Source: Phytohabitans suffuscus | GTDB taxonomy: Bacteria > Actinomycetota > Actinomycetes > Mycobacteriales > Micromonosporaceae | Assembly (NCBI RefSeq): GCF_011764565.1 | Contig: NZ_AP022871.1 | Coordinates: 1,736,001 to 1,800,000 of the forward strand | Reading direction: 5' to 3' | DNA length: 64,000 bases | In this document: in pieces, positions 23,995 through 32,535 of the stretch | Numbering within the stretch: the first letter of the stretch is position 1 | Layout of the letters: each line of letters opens with the position of its first letter | The notes under the pieces: generated by a model | Seen by the model: the letters and a program-made list of their open reading frames with translations, nothing else | Database searches by the model: none | Told to the model about the DNA's origin: nothing | Position numbers and translations under genes: made by a program

Positions 23995-26223
23995 ATGACC
24001 TCATCGAAACGCGTCCGGGCCGCCGTCGTGGCGGTGGCCACGGTCGCGACGTTCCCGGCGCTTCCGGCGTCCGGGGCCCAGGCGCACCACCCCTCCACGG
24101 GCGCGTCCTGCGCTCCGGACGCGTCGCTGATCGGCTTCACCGACGCCCTGGACAAGACCACCTTCGCCGGCACCCCGGTGTCCGGCCTCTCCGCCCTCGC
24201 GCTGACCCGCTCGTCGCGGGGCCTCGCGCTGGTCGACAACATCGGCACCACGCCGGCCCGGGTGTACGACGTGGACCTGGGCACCGGCCGGCGCGGGGTA
24301 TCGGCGCAGGTGCGCGGCATGACCGTGCTCACCCGGCCGGACGGCACGCCGTACAACGGTGGTGACTTCGACGGTGAGGGCCTGGTCGCCGAGCACGGCG
24401 GCAGGACGGTCCTGGCCAGCTCGGAGCGGGAGCCCTCGATCCGGCGCTTCCGCCTCTCCGACGGCCGCGAGATCGCCAGCCTGCCGGTGCCGGCGCGCTT
24501 CCAGGTCACCCCGGCCGGCGAGTCCGCGGTCAACCTGACCTTCGAGTCGCTGGCCGCCACTCCGGACCACCGCACGCTCTACGCCGGCATGGAGGGGCCG
24601 CTCTCCGCCGGCGGCCGGGACGCCGCGGGCCGCGGCCTGCAGCGGATCATCCAGTACAAGGGTCGCGAGGGCGGTGCCTACACGCCGGTCACCCAGCTGG
24701 CGTACCGGACCGACCCCGACCTCGGCCTGGTCGAGCTCGTGGCGCTCGGCGACGACCAGTTCCTCGCGCTGGAGCGCGGCTTCACCGCGGGCGTGGGCAA
24801 CACCGTCCGGGTGTACCGGGTCACCGCGACCGGCGTGCCCGACGTCACCGGCGTCACGTCGCTGTCCACGCTCACCGACTCGCGCGCGTGGCTCGGCAAG
24901 GAGCTGCTCGTCGACATCGCCGACTGCCCGCCGTCCGGTGCGGTGGCCAAGCAGCCGCAGCCCAACCCGCTGCTGGACAACATCGAGGCGATGGCACTCG
25001 GCGAGACGCTGCCCGGCGGCCGCCGCCTGCTGTGGCTGCTCTCCGACGACAACGGCGGTGCCACCCAGATCACCCGGGTGTACGCCCTGTCCGTCAAGCT
25101 GCGCCCCCAGCCGGTGCTGAAGAGCCGCGCGATCCTGCCGGCGACCGCGTACCAGCCGGGCCCGATCTCCGGCACCCAGCTCGCGCCGACGCCGGTCAAC
25201 GGGATCACGCCGCCGTTCCCCGGCCAGCCGGTCCCCGGCTTCTCCGCGGTGATCCAGGCCGGCGGTGACCGCCTGCTCGCCATGCCCGACAACGGTTTCG
25301 GCGCGAAGAACAACTCGGCCGACTTCCTGCTCCGGGCGTACTATGTGGAGCCCCGCTACGACCGGCACAAGGTCGACGTCAAGGGCTTCATCAGCTTCCG
25401 CGACCCGCTGCGCAAGGTGCCGTTCCCGATCGTCAACGAGAACACCGGCGACCGGCTGCTGACCGGCGCCGACTTCGACATCGAGTCGCTGGCCCGCGAC
25501 TACCGGGGCGACCTGTGGCTGGGTGAGGAGTTCGGGCCGTACCTGGTCCGCGTCGACAAGACCGGCAAGGTGCTCCAGGCCCCGATCCCGCTGCCCGACG
25601 GCGCCAAGTCGCCGCAGTCGCCCGACCTGGCCCCGGGCGAGACGCCGACCGTGCCCGCCAGCCGCGGCTTCGAGGCGATGGCGGTCAGCCGGGACGGCAA
25701 GTGGCTGTACCCGATCCTCGAAGGCGCCAAGACCGACGACGCCGACCAGCGGCGCCGCATCGTGTACGAGTTCGACGTGCGCGCCAACCGCTACACCGGC
25801 CGCACGTGGTGGTTCCGCGTCGCCGATCCGTCCCTTGTGGTCGGTGACGCCGCCGTACTCGACGGCCGCCAGCTGCTGCTGATCGAGCGGGACAACGAGA
25901 TGGGCCCCCGCTCGGCGGTCAAGCGCCTCGTCGTCACCGACCTCGACGAGGTGGGCGCCGACGGCTACCTGGGCCGCCGCACCGCGGTGGACCTGATGCG
26001 CGTGGCCGACCCACGCGGCGTCTCCACCCCGGCCCGCCCCGACGAGTACGGCGTGGGCGAGCTCTTCAGCTTCCCCCTCCAGTCGGTCGAGTCGGTGCTC
26101 CCGCTCGGCGGCGACAAGGTCCTGGTCGCCAACGACAACAACTTCCCCGGCAACGACGGCCGCATCCCGGGCCGCGCGGACGACACCGAGCTCATCGTCC
26201 TGGACGTGCCCGGACTGCGCTGA
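23995..26223 (+). CDS. Secreted phytase-like / esterase-like beta-propeller protein
   Basis: 742 residues from the ATG at 23995; a GTG one codon earlier is equally possible. A signal peptide (MTSSKRVRAAVVAVATVATF...SGAQA) precedes two tandem phytase-like (PF13449-type) halves. The first runs ~40-370 (YNGGDFDGEGLVAEHGGRTVLASSEREPSIRRF; NIEAMALGETLPGGRRLL). The second runs ~385-742 (GADFDIESLARDYRGDLWLGEEFGPYLVRVD; SRGFEAMAVSRDGKWLYPILEGA; RDNEMGPRSAVKRL). Members are extracellular and thought to release phosphate or act as esterases; the substrate is not established. Strong PHO-like repeats precede it and a GC hairpin follows. It probably belongs to the same starvation response as pst. Confidence 0.85.
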   Translation: MTSSKRVRAAVVAVATVATFPALPASGAQAHHPSTGASCAPDASLIGFTDALDKTTFAGTPVSGLSALALTRSSRGLALVDNIGTTPARVYDVDLGTGRRGVSAQVRGMTVLTRPDGTPYNGGDFDGEGLVAEHGGRTVLASSEREPSIRRFRLSDGREIASLPVPARFQVTPAGESAVNLTFESLAATPDHRTLYAGMEGPLSAGGRDAAGRGLQRIIQYKGREGGAYTPVTQLAYRTDPDLGLVELVALGDDQFLALERGFTAGVGNTVRVYRVTATGVPDVTGVTSLSTLTDSRAWLGKELLVDIADCPPSGAVAKQPQPNPLLDNIEAMALGETLPGGRRLLWLLSDDNGGATQITRVYALSVKLRPQPVLKSRAILPATAYQPGPISGTQLAPTPVNGITPPFPGQPVPGFSAVIQAGGDRLLAMPDNGFGAKNNSADFLLRAYYVEPRYDRHKVDVKGFISFRDPLRKVPFPIVNENTGDRLLTGADFDIESLARDYRGDLWLGEEFGPYLVRVDKTGKVLQAPIPLPDGAKSPQSPDLAPGETPTVPASRGFEAMAVSRDGKWLYPILEGAKTDDADQRRRIVYEFDVRANRYTGRTWWFRVADPSLVVGDAAVLDGRQLLLIERDNEMGPRSAVKRLVVTDLDEVGADGYLGRRTAVDLMRVADPRGVSTPARPDEYGVGELFSFPLQSVESVLPLGGDKVLVANDNNFPGNDGRIPGRADDTELIVLDVPGLR

Positions 26224-26270
26224 GGACGCTTCGAACGGCTCCAGATCCGAAGAGATCTGACCAGCCCTCC

Positions 26271-26295
26271 GGCCGGCCGGCCACGCCGGCCGGCC
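26271..26295 (+). terminator. Hairpin terminator after the phytase-like gene
   Basis: A perfect 11-bp stem (GGCCGGCCGGC at 26271-26281, complement at 26285-26295) with a 3-nt loop, 48 nt past the stop. No T tract follows immediately. Confidence 0.75.
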
Positions 26296-26633
26296 AGACG
26301 GCGCTTTCTGCTGCTTGGTGAGGACAAACTAGAGACCTTCCGGGGTTGGGGTCGCGGGTCTGTCCATGCCGGTTTGGTCCGGCGGCGTTCGACCCCGGGT
26401 CTGGAGCCGCGATGTCCGCGGTGGTCCGGACCGTTGCTCCCGCGGGGGGTGTCTCCTCGATCGGCGCGGGGTGGATCGTGTCGCGCGGTGTCCGTGGCGA
26501 GTAATCGCCCCTCCAGGACTCTGCTGGCGAATTCGCGGATTGCTGTGACCTGCGGAAACGTGGCCGGAAGAATGGTTGATACGCGCGTCTCCGGCCGCCG
26601 GATCGCCGCCGCGTCTCTTCAGGGATCCCTCAA
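26296..26633. other. Non-coding stretch before the inverted-repeat element
   Basis: About 340 bases with no supported gene. Short frames on both strands are Arg/Ser/Gly-rich and look like chance reads of GC-rich DNA. Nothing else was recognised. Confidence 0.5.
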
Positions 26634-26739
26634 GATCTGTCCACAATGGCCTGTGCGGCTGGCCGCTTTCTGACGATCTGTCCGCTGGGCGCGGGGTCCG
26701 AGACCACGGCTCGTGGTCCACGCGGACAGAGTTTCAGTA

Positions 26740-26786
26740 GATCGTGGTACGAATCCGCCCCTCTGGGGCAGTTTCATACCACGATC
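26740..26786. repeat. Inverted pair of the 10-mer GATCGTGGTA (first pair)
   Basis: GATCGTGGTA at 26740-26749 and its exact complement TACCACGATC at 26777-26786, with a CCCC/GGGG pairing inside the spacer; the whole could fold as a hairpin. Confidence 0.65.
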
Positions 26787-26906
26787 CGCTGGGACCGCGC
26801 TGACGGTCGCGGATCTGACGATGACCGGCGACACCCGGACCCAACCCGTCCCAGGATCGAAGCCCACAGAGCCTTGATCGACACCGACGACCGCTAACTC
26901 GAGGCA

Positions 26907-26954
26907 GATCGTGGTACACAGCCGCACCTACAACAACAGCCAGCTACCACGATC
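26907..26954. repeat. Inverted pair of the 10-mer GATCGTGGTA (second pair)
   Basis: The same 10-mer at 26907-26916 and its complement at 26945-26954, with almost the same spacing (28 nt against 27 nt) as the first pair but an unrelated spacer. Confidence 0.65.
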
Positions 26955-27310
26955 CCCGCCTCGGGCCGATCCCAGAACCTCGACCACGGAAAAGGGGCGG
27001 TCGACGCGGTCACCCGGGCCGCACTGGCAGGCGAGGCCATCGCCGAAATCATCCTGATTTGTCTGCATCGGCGAGCGGACCGTGGATCGCAGTTGCCCCG
27101 GCGGGTGCAGCTCGCGTCCACGATCAGCGAGAACCCGTCCCTCGACCGCCACAGAAGTTGGACAAAACGACGAAAGCGTCCGTCCACACAGGCCACTGTA
27201 GACAGACCCGGCCCACCGCAGGCGGTGGCGCCACCACCGACCTGCCGCCGCGCGGTGGCCTGGACGTCTGGACGCCGTACGAGGTGCTGGACTCCCGGGG
27301 CGGCGTGTCG

Positions 27311-27979
27311 TCAGGACGTCGCCGACGCGGTCGCCAACTGCCTGGTCTGTTGTGCCGCCCATTGGGCGGCCGCCGCGGCGACCGGGATCGTCGGGTCCAC
27401 CAACCACGCGGCCTCGAGGCCGTAGCAGAAAGCGATGATCTCCATTGCCTTGAGCTGCGGGTCGATGTCCTCGCGCATCTCGCCGCGCTCTTGTGCCGAC
27501 CGCAGGGTGGCTGTCACGCGGTCGATCGTTGTTCGGTAGCCATCGACCAGCCGTGGGTGGAGGTCGGTGTCGGGGCTGACGTTTTCGCCGAGGACGACGG
27601 TGTTCATGCCGAGCAGGCTGGCCACCTTGCCGTCGTGCTGGCTGGGCCAACTGGTCATGTGCTTGGCGATGATATCGACGATCTTGATGCCGGGGTCGGG
27701 TCCGTCGCCCCACAGCCACTCCTCGGAGAAGGCCAGGTGGCGGTCCATGACGGCGTTGAGCAGGGCCTCCTTGCTGCGGAAGTGGTAGAGCAGCCCGGTC
27801 TGTGACACGCCGGCCTCGGCCGCGATGTCGGCGAGGCTGGTGCCGCGCGCTCCGTTGCGGGCGATGAATCGTACGGCGACGTCGACGATGCGGTCCCGTG
27901 TCTCGAGGCCCTTGGCTGAGGTCTTGGGCTTCTGGGCAGGGGACACGGCTGATCTCCTCGCGACGGTCGGGACGGCCAT
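27311..27979 (-). CDS. TetR-family transcriptional regulator
   Basis: 222 residues from the ATG at 27979; the longer open frame runs into the operator region. The N-terminal TetR helix-turn-helix is clear: RDRIVDVAVRFIARNGARGTSLADIAAEAGVSQTGLLYHFRSKEALL in sequence segments around residues 25-70. The rest is the helical ligand-binding/dimerisation domain. It is divergent from the alpha/beta hydrolase gene, with two palindromic operator-like sites between them. It probably represses itself, the hydrolase and the ABC genes beyond until an unknown ligand binds. Confidence 0.9.
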   Translation of the reverse strand: MAVPTVARRSAVSPAQKPKTSAKGLETRDRIVDVAVRFIARNGARGTSLADIAAEAGVSQTGLLYHFRSKEALLNAVMDRHLAFSEEWLWGDGPDPGIKIVDIIAKHMTSWPSQHDGKVASLLGMNTVVLGENVSPDTDLHPRLVDGYRTTIDRVTATLRSAQERGEMREDIDPQLKAMEIIAFCYGLEAAWLVDPTIPVAAAAAQWAAQQTRQLATASATS

Positions 27980-27995
27980 CGCCAAGTATAGACAA

Positions 27996-28013
27996 ACCGA
28001 CTGAGTACTCGGT
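27996..28013. promoter_or_regulatory. TetR operator-like palindrome 1
   Basis: ACCGACTGAGTACTCGGT, an imperfect 18-bp palindrome built on the same ACTGAGTnCTC core as the second site, 17 nt upstream of the regulator start. Confidence 0.65.
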
Positions 28014-28027
28014 AGCTTCTGCGAAAC

Positions 28028-28045
28028 AGACTGAGTGCTCAGTCT
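28028..28045. promoter_or_regulatory. TetR operator-like palindrome 2
   Basis: AGACTGAGTGCTCAGTCT, a near-perfect 18-bp palindrome (8-bp arms, 2-nt centre). Its centre is 32 bp from that of site 1, close to three helical turns, and 26 nt before the hydrolase ATG. Confidence 0.75.
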
Positions 28046-28070
28046 TAACTTTGGCGAGAGGCGCGATCGA

Positions 28071-29063
28071 ATGAGTGCAGCTTCCCGGCGGGGAACCCCG
28101 GTCGTCCGCGAGGAAGACACTGCGCCGCGACCGCACGAGCAGGTTCAGGCCTTCCTGGACAGCTCCGGATCATCACCCGACCCGTGGGCCGCCGACATCG
28201 CGGCCGTGCGGGCGGACGCACGTGCGAAGGTCCTGGCCGTGACCGGCGAGCCGGCGCCGGTGGCCTCCGTCGAGTCGGTCGACGCGGACGGCGTACCGGC
28301 TCGGCTCTATCTGCCCACGGGTGCGGAACGAGAGGTGCTGGTCTGGGCGCACGGCGGCGGCTGGATTCACGGAGACCTCGACACCGCCGAGGGCGTCGCC
28401 CGGGCACTCGCGAACCGGGCCGCGTGCGGGGTCCTGTCCATCGACTACCGGCTCGCGCCCGAGCACCCGTTTCCAGCCGGCTTCGACGACACTTGGACGG
28501 CCGTCACCTGGGCACGCCACAACTTCGGCGGCGTGGCTGTCGGTGGAGACAGCTCGGGCGGCAATCTCGCCGCGGCGGCCGCGCTCAAAGCGCGTGATGA
28601 AGGTGTTCGGTTAGCCGCCCAGCTCCTCGTCTACCCGGCACTCGACAGCGTCGAGAACACCGACTACAAGGTCGCGTTCCGGCGGCGGTACGAGACCTTC
28701 GCGGGCCGGTCGGGTTTCGGCTCCAACAGCTACCGTCGGCTCCAGCACATCTGGGCGACATACGTTCCCGACCCAGCACGCCGCAAGGCGTCGTATGTAT
28801 CCCCGCTGCACGCTGAATCTGTGCGCGGTGTCGCGCCCGCGACGATCATCACGGCCGAACACGATTTCCTCCGCCGCGAGGCCGAGGACTATGCCCGGCG
28901 TCTGGAGGCGGCCGGCGTGCCGGTCGAGCTGACCGAGTACGCGGGGCAGATCCATGGCTTCTTCGAGATGTTCGCCGTGATGACCGACGCGCATCACGCC
29001 GTTGGCAAGGCTGGCGACGCCGTACGCCGCGCGTTCCAGTCGACCCACACCATCGAGCCTTAA
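28071..29063 (+). CDS. Alpha/beta hydrolase (HSL / acetyl-esterase type)
   Basis: 330 residues from the ATG at 28071, with GAGAGG 9 nt upstream. It shows the hormone-sensitive-lipase-family oxyanion motif HGGGWIHGD (~93) followed by the nucleophile elbow GDSSGG (~168). The late acid and base lie in TAEHDFLRREAEDYA and GQIHGFF. There is no signal peptide, so it is cytoplasmic. The family hydrolyses short acyl esters. It is divergent from the TetR gene with two operators between them and sits 9 nt before the sugar-binding protein gene. It may deacylate a substrate imported by that transporter (inference). Confidence 0.88.
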   Translation: MSAASRRGTPVVREEDTAPRPHEQVQAFLDSSGSSPDPWAADIAAVRADARAKVLAVTGEPAPVASVESVDADGVPARLYLPTGAEREVLVWAHGGGWIHGDLDTAEGVARALANRAACGVLSIDYRLAPEHPFPAGFDDTWTAVTWARHNFGGVAVGGDSSGGNLAAAAALKARDEGVRLAAQLLVYPALDSVENTDYKVAFRRRYETFAGRSGFGSNSYRRLQHIWATYVPDPARRKASYVSPLHAESVRGVAPATIITAEHDFLRREAEDYARRLEAAGVPVELTEYAGQIHGFFEMFAVMTDAHHAVGKAGDAVRRAFQSTHTIEP

Positions 29064-29072
29064 GGACTTCTC

Positions 29073-30431
29073 GTGCGATCACTGACCCATTACCGCGGAG
29101 CCTTCCGGGCGGCCGGTGTCGCCGCGGCGGCCGCCCTGCTGCTGGCCGCCTGCGCACCCGGCGGCAACTCCGAAGCCGGCCCGGTGCCGTCCAAGCCGGT
29201 CTCCACCGGTATCGGCACCGAACCGGTCACCCTGAAGCTGCTCGTCACCAGCGGCGTCGACGTCCCGTTCTACACCGCTCTCGGCAAGCTGTTCCACGCC
29301 AAGTACAGCAACGTGACCGTCAAGGTGGAGAGCCAGGACTACGCCACCTTGACCACGACCATCGCGCGCACTCTCGCCGGCGACAACGTGCCCGACCTCG
29401 TCCGCGTGCCGCAGCTCGGCAACCTGACCAAGGACCACCTGCTGATCAGCCTCGACCCGTACGCGGAGGCGTACGGGTGGAACGACTGGCCGCAGTCGCA
29501 GTTCGCCTCCACCCGGGTCGGCCCGGACGGCAGGCAGCGGGGTGCGGGCTCGTTGTACGCCGCGGGCGCTGGTTTCGGCCTGACCGGGGTGTATTACAAC
29601 AAGGCGCTCGCGCAGCGGATCGGCATGACGCGGCCACCGGCGACTGTCGCCGAGTTCGAGCAGCTGCTCGCCAAGGCGAAGGACGCTGGGCTGCAGCCGA
29701 TCATGACCAACGGCAAGGACGGCGGCAGCGTCTATCCGCTGCAGAACCTGGCGATGTCGTACGCCGGTGACGCGCAAGCCGTCCAGGACTGGAACTACAC
29801 CAAGCCTGGCGCGAGTATCGACACGGCGGCGACGGTCAAGGCCGCCACGACACTGCAACGCTGGGGGCAGGCGGGATACCTGCCGGCCGGCGTGAACGAC
29901 ATCGACCAGACCCGGGCACCGGCCGAGTTCATCAAGGGCAACGGTGTCTTCTTCCCGAGCGGCAACTGGCAGGCTCCGGGACTCGACAAGACCGGATCCG
30001 GTCAGTTCGGGTTTCTCCTGTTCCCGCCCGGCGTTGCCGGTGGGCCGTCGTACGCGATGACCGCTGCCGCCAACCTCGGGATCCCGGCGAAGTCACCCCA
30101 CGCTGACGTGGCGGCCGCGTTCCTGGACTTCGTGCAGACGGACCAGCAGGCGCGGCAGGAGACGGTGACCCTCGGCGGGCTGGTGCCGGCGGGCCCGTCG
30201 GACGCGCCAGCTCCGACCGCGCCCGAGGGGTCGGCGGTCGCCGCCACCGTCAGCGCGTTTCAGGAGTTGCTGAAGAACAACGGGCTGGTCGGCTTCATGG
30301 CTGACGCGACGGCCTCGATCCACGTCAACAGCCTCATCCCGCAAACGCAGCTGCTGCTGGCCGGCAAGACGACACCCGAGGCGTTCGCGCCCAAGGTGCA
30401 GTCCGACTACGAGCGCGATCTCGGGCGATGA
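29073..30431 (+). CDS. ABC transporter extracellular solute (sugar)-binding lipoprotein
   Basis: 452 residues, GTG start with AAGGA upstream. A lipoprotein signal (AAAALLLAACAPGG) is followed by a family-1 sugar-binding domain: VTLKLLVTSGVDVPFYTALGK, VPDLVRVPQLGNL, GLTGVYYNKALAQRIGM, PAEFIKGNGVFFPSGNWQ. It delivers its ligand to the two permeases encoded immediately downstream, with a 4-bp overlap into the first. No ATPase gene is present; such importers often share a housekeeping MsiK-type ATPase in actinomycetes. The specific sugar is not deducible. Confidence 0.9.
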   Translation: MRSLTHYRGAFRAAGVAAAAALLLAACAPGGNSEAGPVPSKPVSTGIGTEPVTLKLLVTSGVDVPFYTALGKLFHAKYSNVTVKVESQDYATLTTTIARTLAGDNVPDLVRVPQLGNLTKDHLLISLDPYAEAYGWNDWPQSQFASTRVGPDGRQRGAGSLYAAGAGFGLTGVYYNKALAQRIGMTRPPATVAEFEQLLAKAKDAGLQPIMTNGKDGGSVYPLQNLAMSYAGDAQAVQDWNYTKPGASIDTAATVKAATTLQRWGQAGYLPAGVNDIDQTRAPAEFIKGNGVFFPSGNWQAPGLDKTGSGQFGFLLFPPGVAGGPSYAMTAAANLGIPAKSPHADVAAAFLDFVQTDQQARQETVTLGGLVPAGPSDAPAPTAPEGSAVAATVSAFQELLKNNGLVGFMADATASIHVNSLIPQTQLLLAGKTTPEAFAPKVQSDYERDLGR

Positions 30432-31333
30432 TCGCGGCTAGCCGACCCAGGGGTGATGCGGTGCCGTCCGTGCGGCGGCGGAGTTGGAGCGCGCTCCTCT
30501 GGGTTGCGCCAGCCTTCGCTACGTACGGCGTTTTCGTGCTGTTCCCGATGCTCCAGTCCGTGCAGTACTCGTTCTACGACTGGGACGGCATCGGGCCGGC
30601 GACGCCCGCCGGACTGGACAACTGGAAAGCGATCTTCACCCAGCCGGAGCTGCTGCAATCCGTGGTGAACGCGTTCGTCCTCGTCATCTTCTACACGGTC
30701 CTGCCGGTCGGGCTCGGTCTGGTCGCCGCGTCGTTCATCCGCGAACTGAAGCCCGGCGCGTTCAGCACCACCGCCCGGGTCCTACTGTTCGTCCCGCAGG
30801 TGCTTCCGCTGGTCGCGGCCGGTATCGCGTGGACGTGGATGTACTCCTCGGACGGCCTGGTCAATCAGGTCCTGCGCGCGGTCGGCCTCGATCGGTACAC
30901 GCGGGCCTGGCTCGGTGACTTCACTTTCGCTCTGCCCGCGGTCGGTGTGATCGGGGTCTGGGTCATGCTCGGCTTCTGCACGGTGCTGCTACTCGCGGGC
31001 ATCGGCAAGATCGACCCGGCGCTGTACGAGGCGGCCCGGCTGGACGGGGCCGGCACGGTCAGAGAGTTCTTCGCCGTGACGCTGCCCGGGTTGCGGCGCG
31101 AACTCGTCGTGTGCACGACGTTCACGATCATCGCCGCGCTGGCGAGCTTCGACGTCGTCCAGATCGCGACGCAAGGCGGTCCCGGCTACCAGACGATGGT
31201 GCCCGGCGTGCAGATCTACCGGTTGACGTTCCTGCAACAGCACGTCGGCCAGGCCTCGGCGCTCGCGGTGTTCCTGGCCGTCCTCGTGCTGCTGGTCATC
31301 TGGCCGATCCAGCGTCTCGGGAGACAGAGATGA
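30428..31333 (+). CDS. Sugar ABC transporter permease (MalF/UgpA type)
   Basis: 301 residues with six predicted helices. The first is WSALLWVAPAFATYGVFVLF, followed by the loop QSVQYSFYDWDGIGPATPAG typical of this subfamily. The EAA coupling motif is YEAARLDGAGTVREFFAVTLPGL. It overlaps the binding-protein gene by 4 bp and the second permease gene by 4 bp (ATGA), so all three are co-translated. It forms half of the membrane channel. Confidence 0.92.
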   Translation: MIAASRPRGDAVPSVRRRSWSALLWVAPAFATYGVFVLFPMLQSVQYSFYDWDGIGPATPAGLDNWKAIFTQPELLQSVVNAFVLVIFYTVLPVGLGLVAASFIRELKPGAFSTTARVLLFVPQVLPLVAAGIAWTWMYSSDGLVNQVLRAVGLDRYTRAWLGDFTFALPAVGVIGVWVMLGFCTVLLLAGIGKIDPALYEAARLDGAGTVREFFAVTLPGLRRELVVCTTFTIIAALASFDVVQIATQGGPGYQTMVPGVQIYRLTFLQQHVGQASALAVFLAVLVLLVIWPIQRLGRQR

Positions 31334-32154
31334 CCGCATCGGGCCTCGCCCATCGAGTAACACGCACCGGGATCCTGCTCGCGCTGATGCTGTTCGCCGT
31401 GGTGCCGCTGCTGAGCATGTTCACCACGGCACTGGCGGCGCCGGGCAGCACGCCGCAAGGCCTCAGCTGGCCCAGCGACCCGCACTGGCACAACTTCGTC
31501 GACGCCTGGAGCGCGGCGAACTTCGTCGCGCTGTTCCGCTCGAGCACCCTCATCGTGCTTGGCGTCGTACCGGCCACGGTCGCGATGGCCACCGGCGCGG
31601 GCTACGCCCTCGCTCAGCTGAACGTGCCCTTCGGTAAGGCGATCTACGGTCTTCTCCTCGTCGGACTCACCCTGCCGTTCGAGGCGCTGATCACCCCGTT
31701 GTACTACGACCTGCGCAGCATGGGACTGCTCGGGACGCGGCTGGCGATCGTCCTGCCGCTCATCGGACTGCTCATGCCGTTCGGCGTCTTCTGGATGCGC
31801 GCACACTTCCTCGGCACCGAGCCCGCGCTCACCGAAGCCGCGAAAGTCGACGGCGCCAACACCTGGCAGACGTTCCGCCGCATCCACCTGCCGCTCGCCA
31901 CCTCGGCGTGGTCCGCACTATCTGTGCTCTTCTTCCTCGCCAGCTGGAACCAGTACCTGCTACCCCTCGTCCTCGTCGACGACCCGACGAAACGGACCGT
32001 GGCCGGCGGGCTGGGCGCCTTCCAGGGCCAGTACGGCACCGACATCGTGCTTCTCTGCGCCGGATCCCTGCTGATCATCCTGCCCTCGCTGGTGATCTTT
32101 CTGATCTTCCAGCGCAACTTCGTCAAGGCGCTGATGCAAGGAGCCGTCAAGTGA
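31330..32154 (+). CDS. Sugar ABC transporter permease (MalG/UgpE type)
   Basis: 274 residues from the ATG at 31330 inside the stop of the preceding gene. The helices include ILLALMLFAVVPLLSMFTTAL, and the EAA motif is LTEAAKVDGANTWQTFRRIHLPL. The C-terminus ends IFLIFQRNFVKALMQGAVK as in MalG-type permeases. It partners with the 30428-31333 product. A 24-codon open frame overlaps its end, suggesting that a further gene of the operon once followed. Confidence 0.92.
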   Translation: MTASGLAHRVTRTGILLALMLFAVVPLLSMFTTALAAPGSTPQGLSWPSDPHWHNFVDAWSAANFVALFRSSTLIVLGVVPATVAMATGAGYALAQLNVPFGKAIYGLLLVGLTLPFEALITPLYYDLRSMGLLGTRLAIVLPLIGLLMPFGVFWMRAHFLGTEPALTEAAKVDGANTWQTFRRIHLPLATSAWSALSVLFFLASWNQYLLPLVLVDDPTKRTVAGGLGAFQGQYGTDIVLLCAGSLLIILPSLVIFLIFQRNFVKALMQGAVK

Positions 32155-32225
32155 CCGCCCGAGACTCGCACCTGCGGGTGCCGTCGCAGACGACTTCGAA
32201 CATCGACATCATCCTGACCGGCTGA
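32151..32225 (+). pseudogene. 24-codon remnant following the permease genes
   Basis: A GTG overlapping the permease stop (GTGA) opens VTARDSHLRVPSQTTSNIDIILTG and then TGA. Four-base overlap starts are how the other genes of this operon are joined, so this looks like the first codons of a lost gene, possibly a glycoside hydrolase. The downstream bases contain no continuation that I can recognise in any frame. Confidence 0.35.
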
Positions 32226-32535
32226 TCCCCATACCCGCCAAGGTGCGCTCCCGACAGAGGCAGGCGAACGGCCGCAGTGCCAACTACCGCCTGGAGTCAC
32301 AGCTGTGGGCGGCTCGCGGTGCTGAGGGCTACCGCGGGGCGGACGGCGACCGGGGGTGGGTGTGGAGCGCGGAGGGTGAGGCCGCGGGAGCAACGGTCTG
32401 GACCACCGCGGGCGTCGCGGTAGCTCAGATCTCCGTTGTGGGTCTTTGGCTATCGCGGACCAGACAGGGTCGACGCGGGCGAAACGGAAGAAGCGGGCGT
32501 TTCGGCGTGGGGTTGGAGGTGACGACGGCGGGGCG
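32226..32535. other. Intergenic region without a supported gene
   Basis: About 310 bases between the ABC operon remnant and the convergent FHA gene. GC-rich; no recognised RNA gene, strong hairpin or family-like frame. Confidence 0.45.

Larger units (their letters stand above)
26634..27208. mobile_element. Possible small non-autonomous element (MITE-like) with imperfect terminal inverted repeats
   Basis: The ends are inverted copies. The 37 nt at 26634-26670 and the reverse complement of 27172-27208 share blocks such as TCTGTC, GGCCTGTG and CGCTTTC, with about 29 of 36 positions identical. No transposase is encoded: the frames inside are short and start identically at both ends (MAC..GRF), as expected from the inverted repeats. 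The interior carries two inverted pairs of the 10-mer GATCGTGGTA. A remnant of an insertion sequence is an alternative. Flanking target duplications were not clearly seen. Confidence 0.4.

Noticed and set aside
26646..27196. Short frames in the inverted-repeat element as transposase fragments
   Set aside because: They start alike only because of the inverted ends, lack catalytic DDE-type residues and differ inside.
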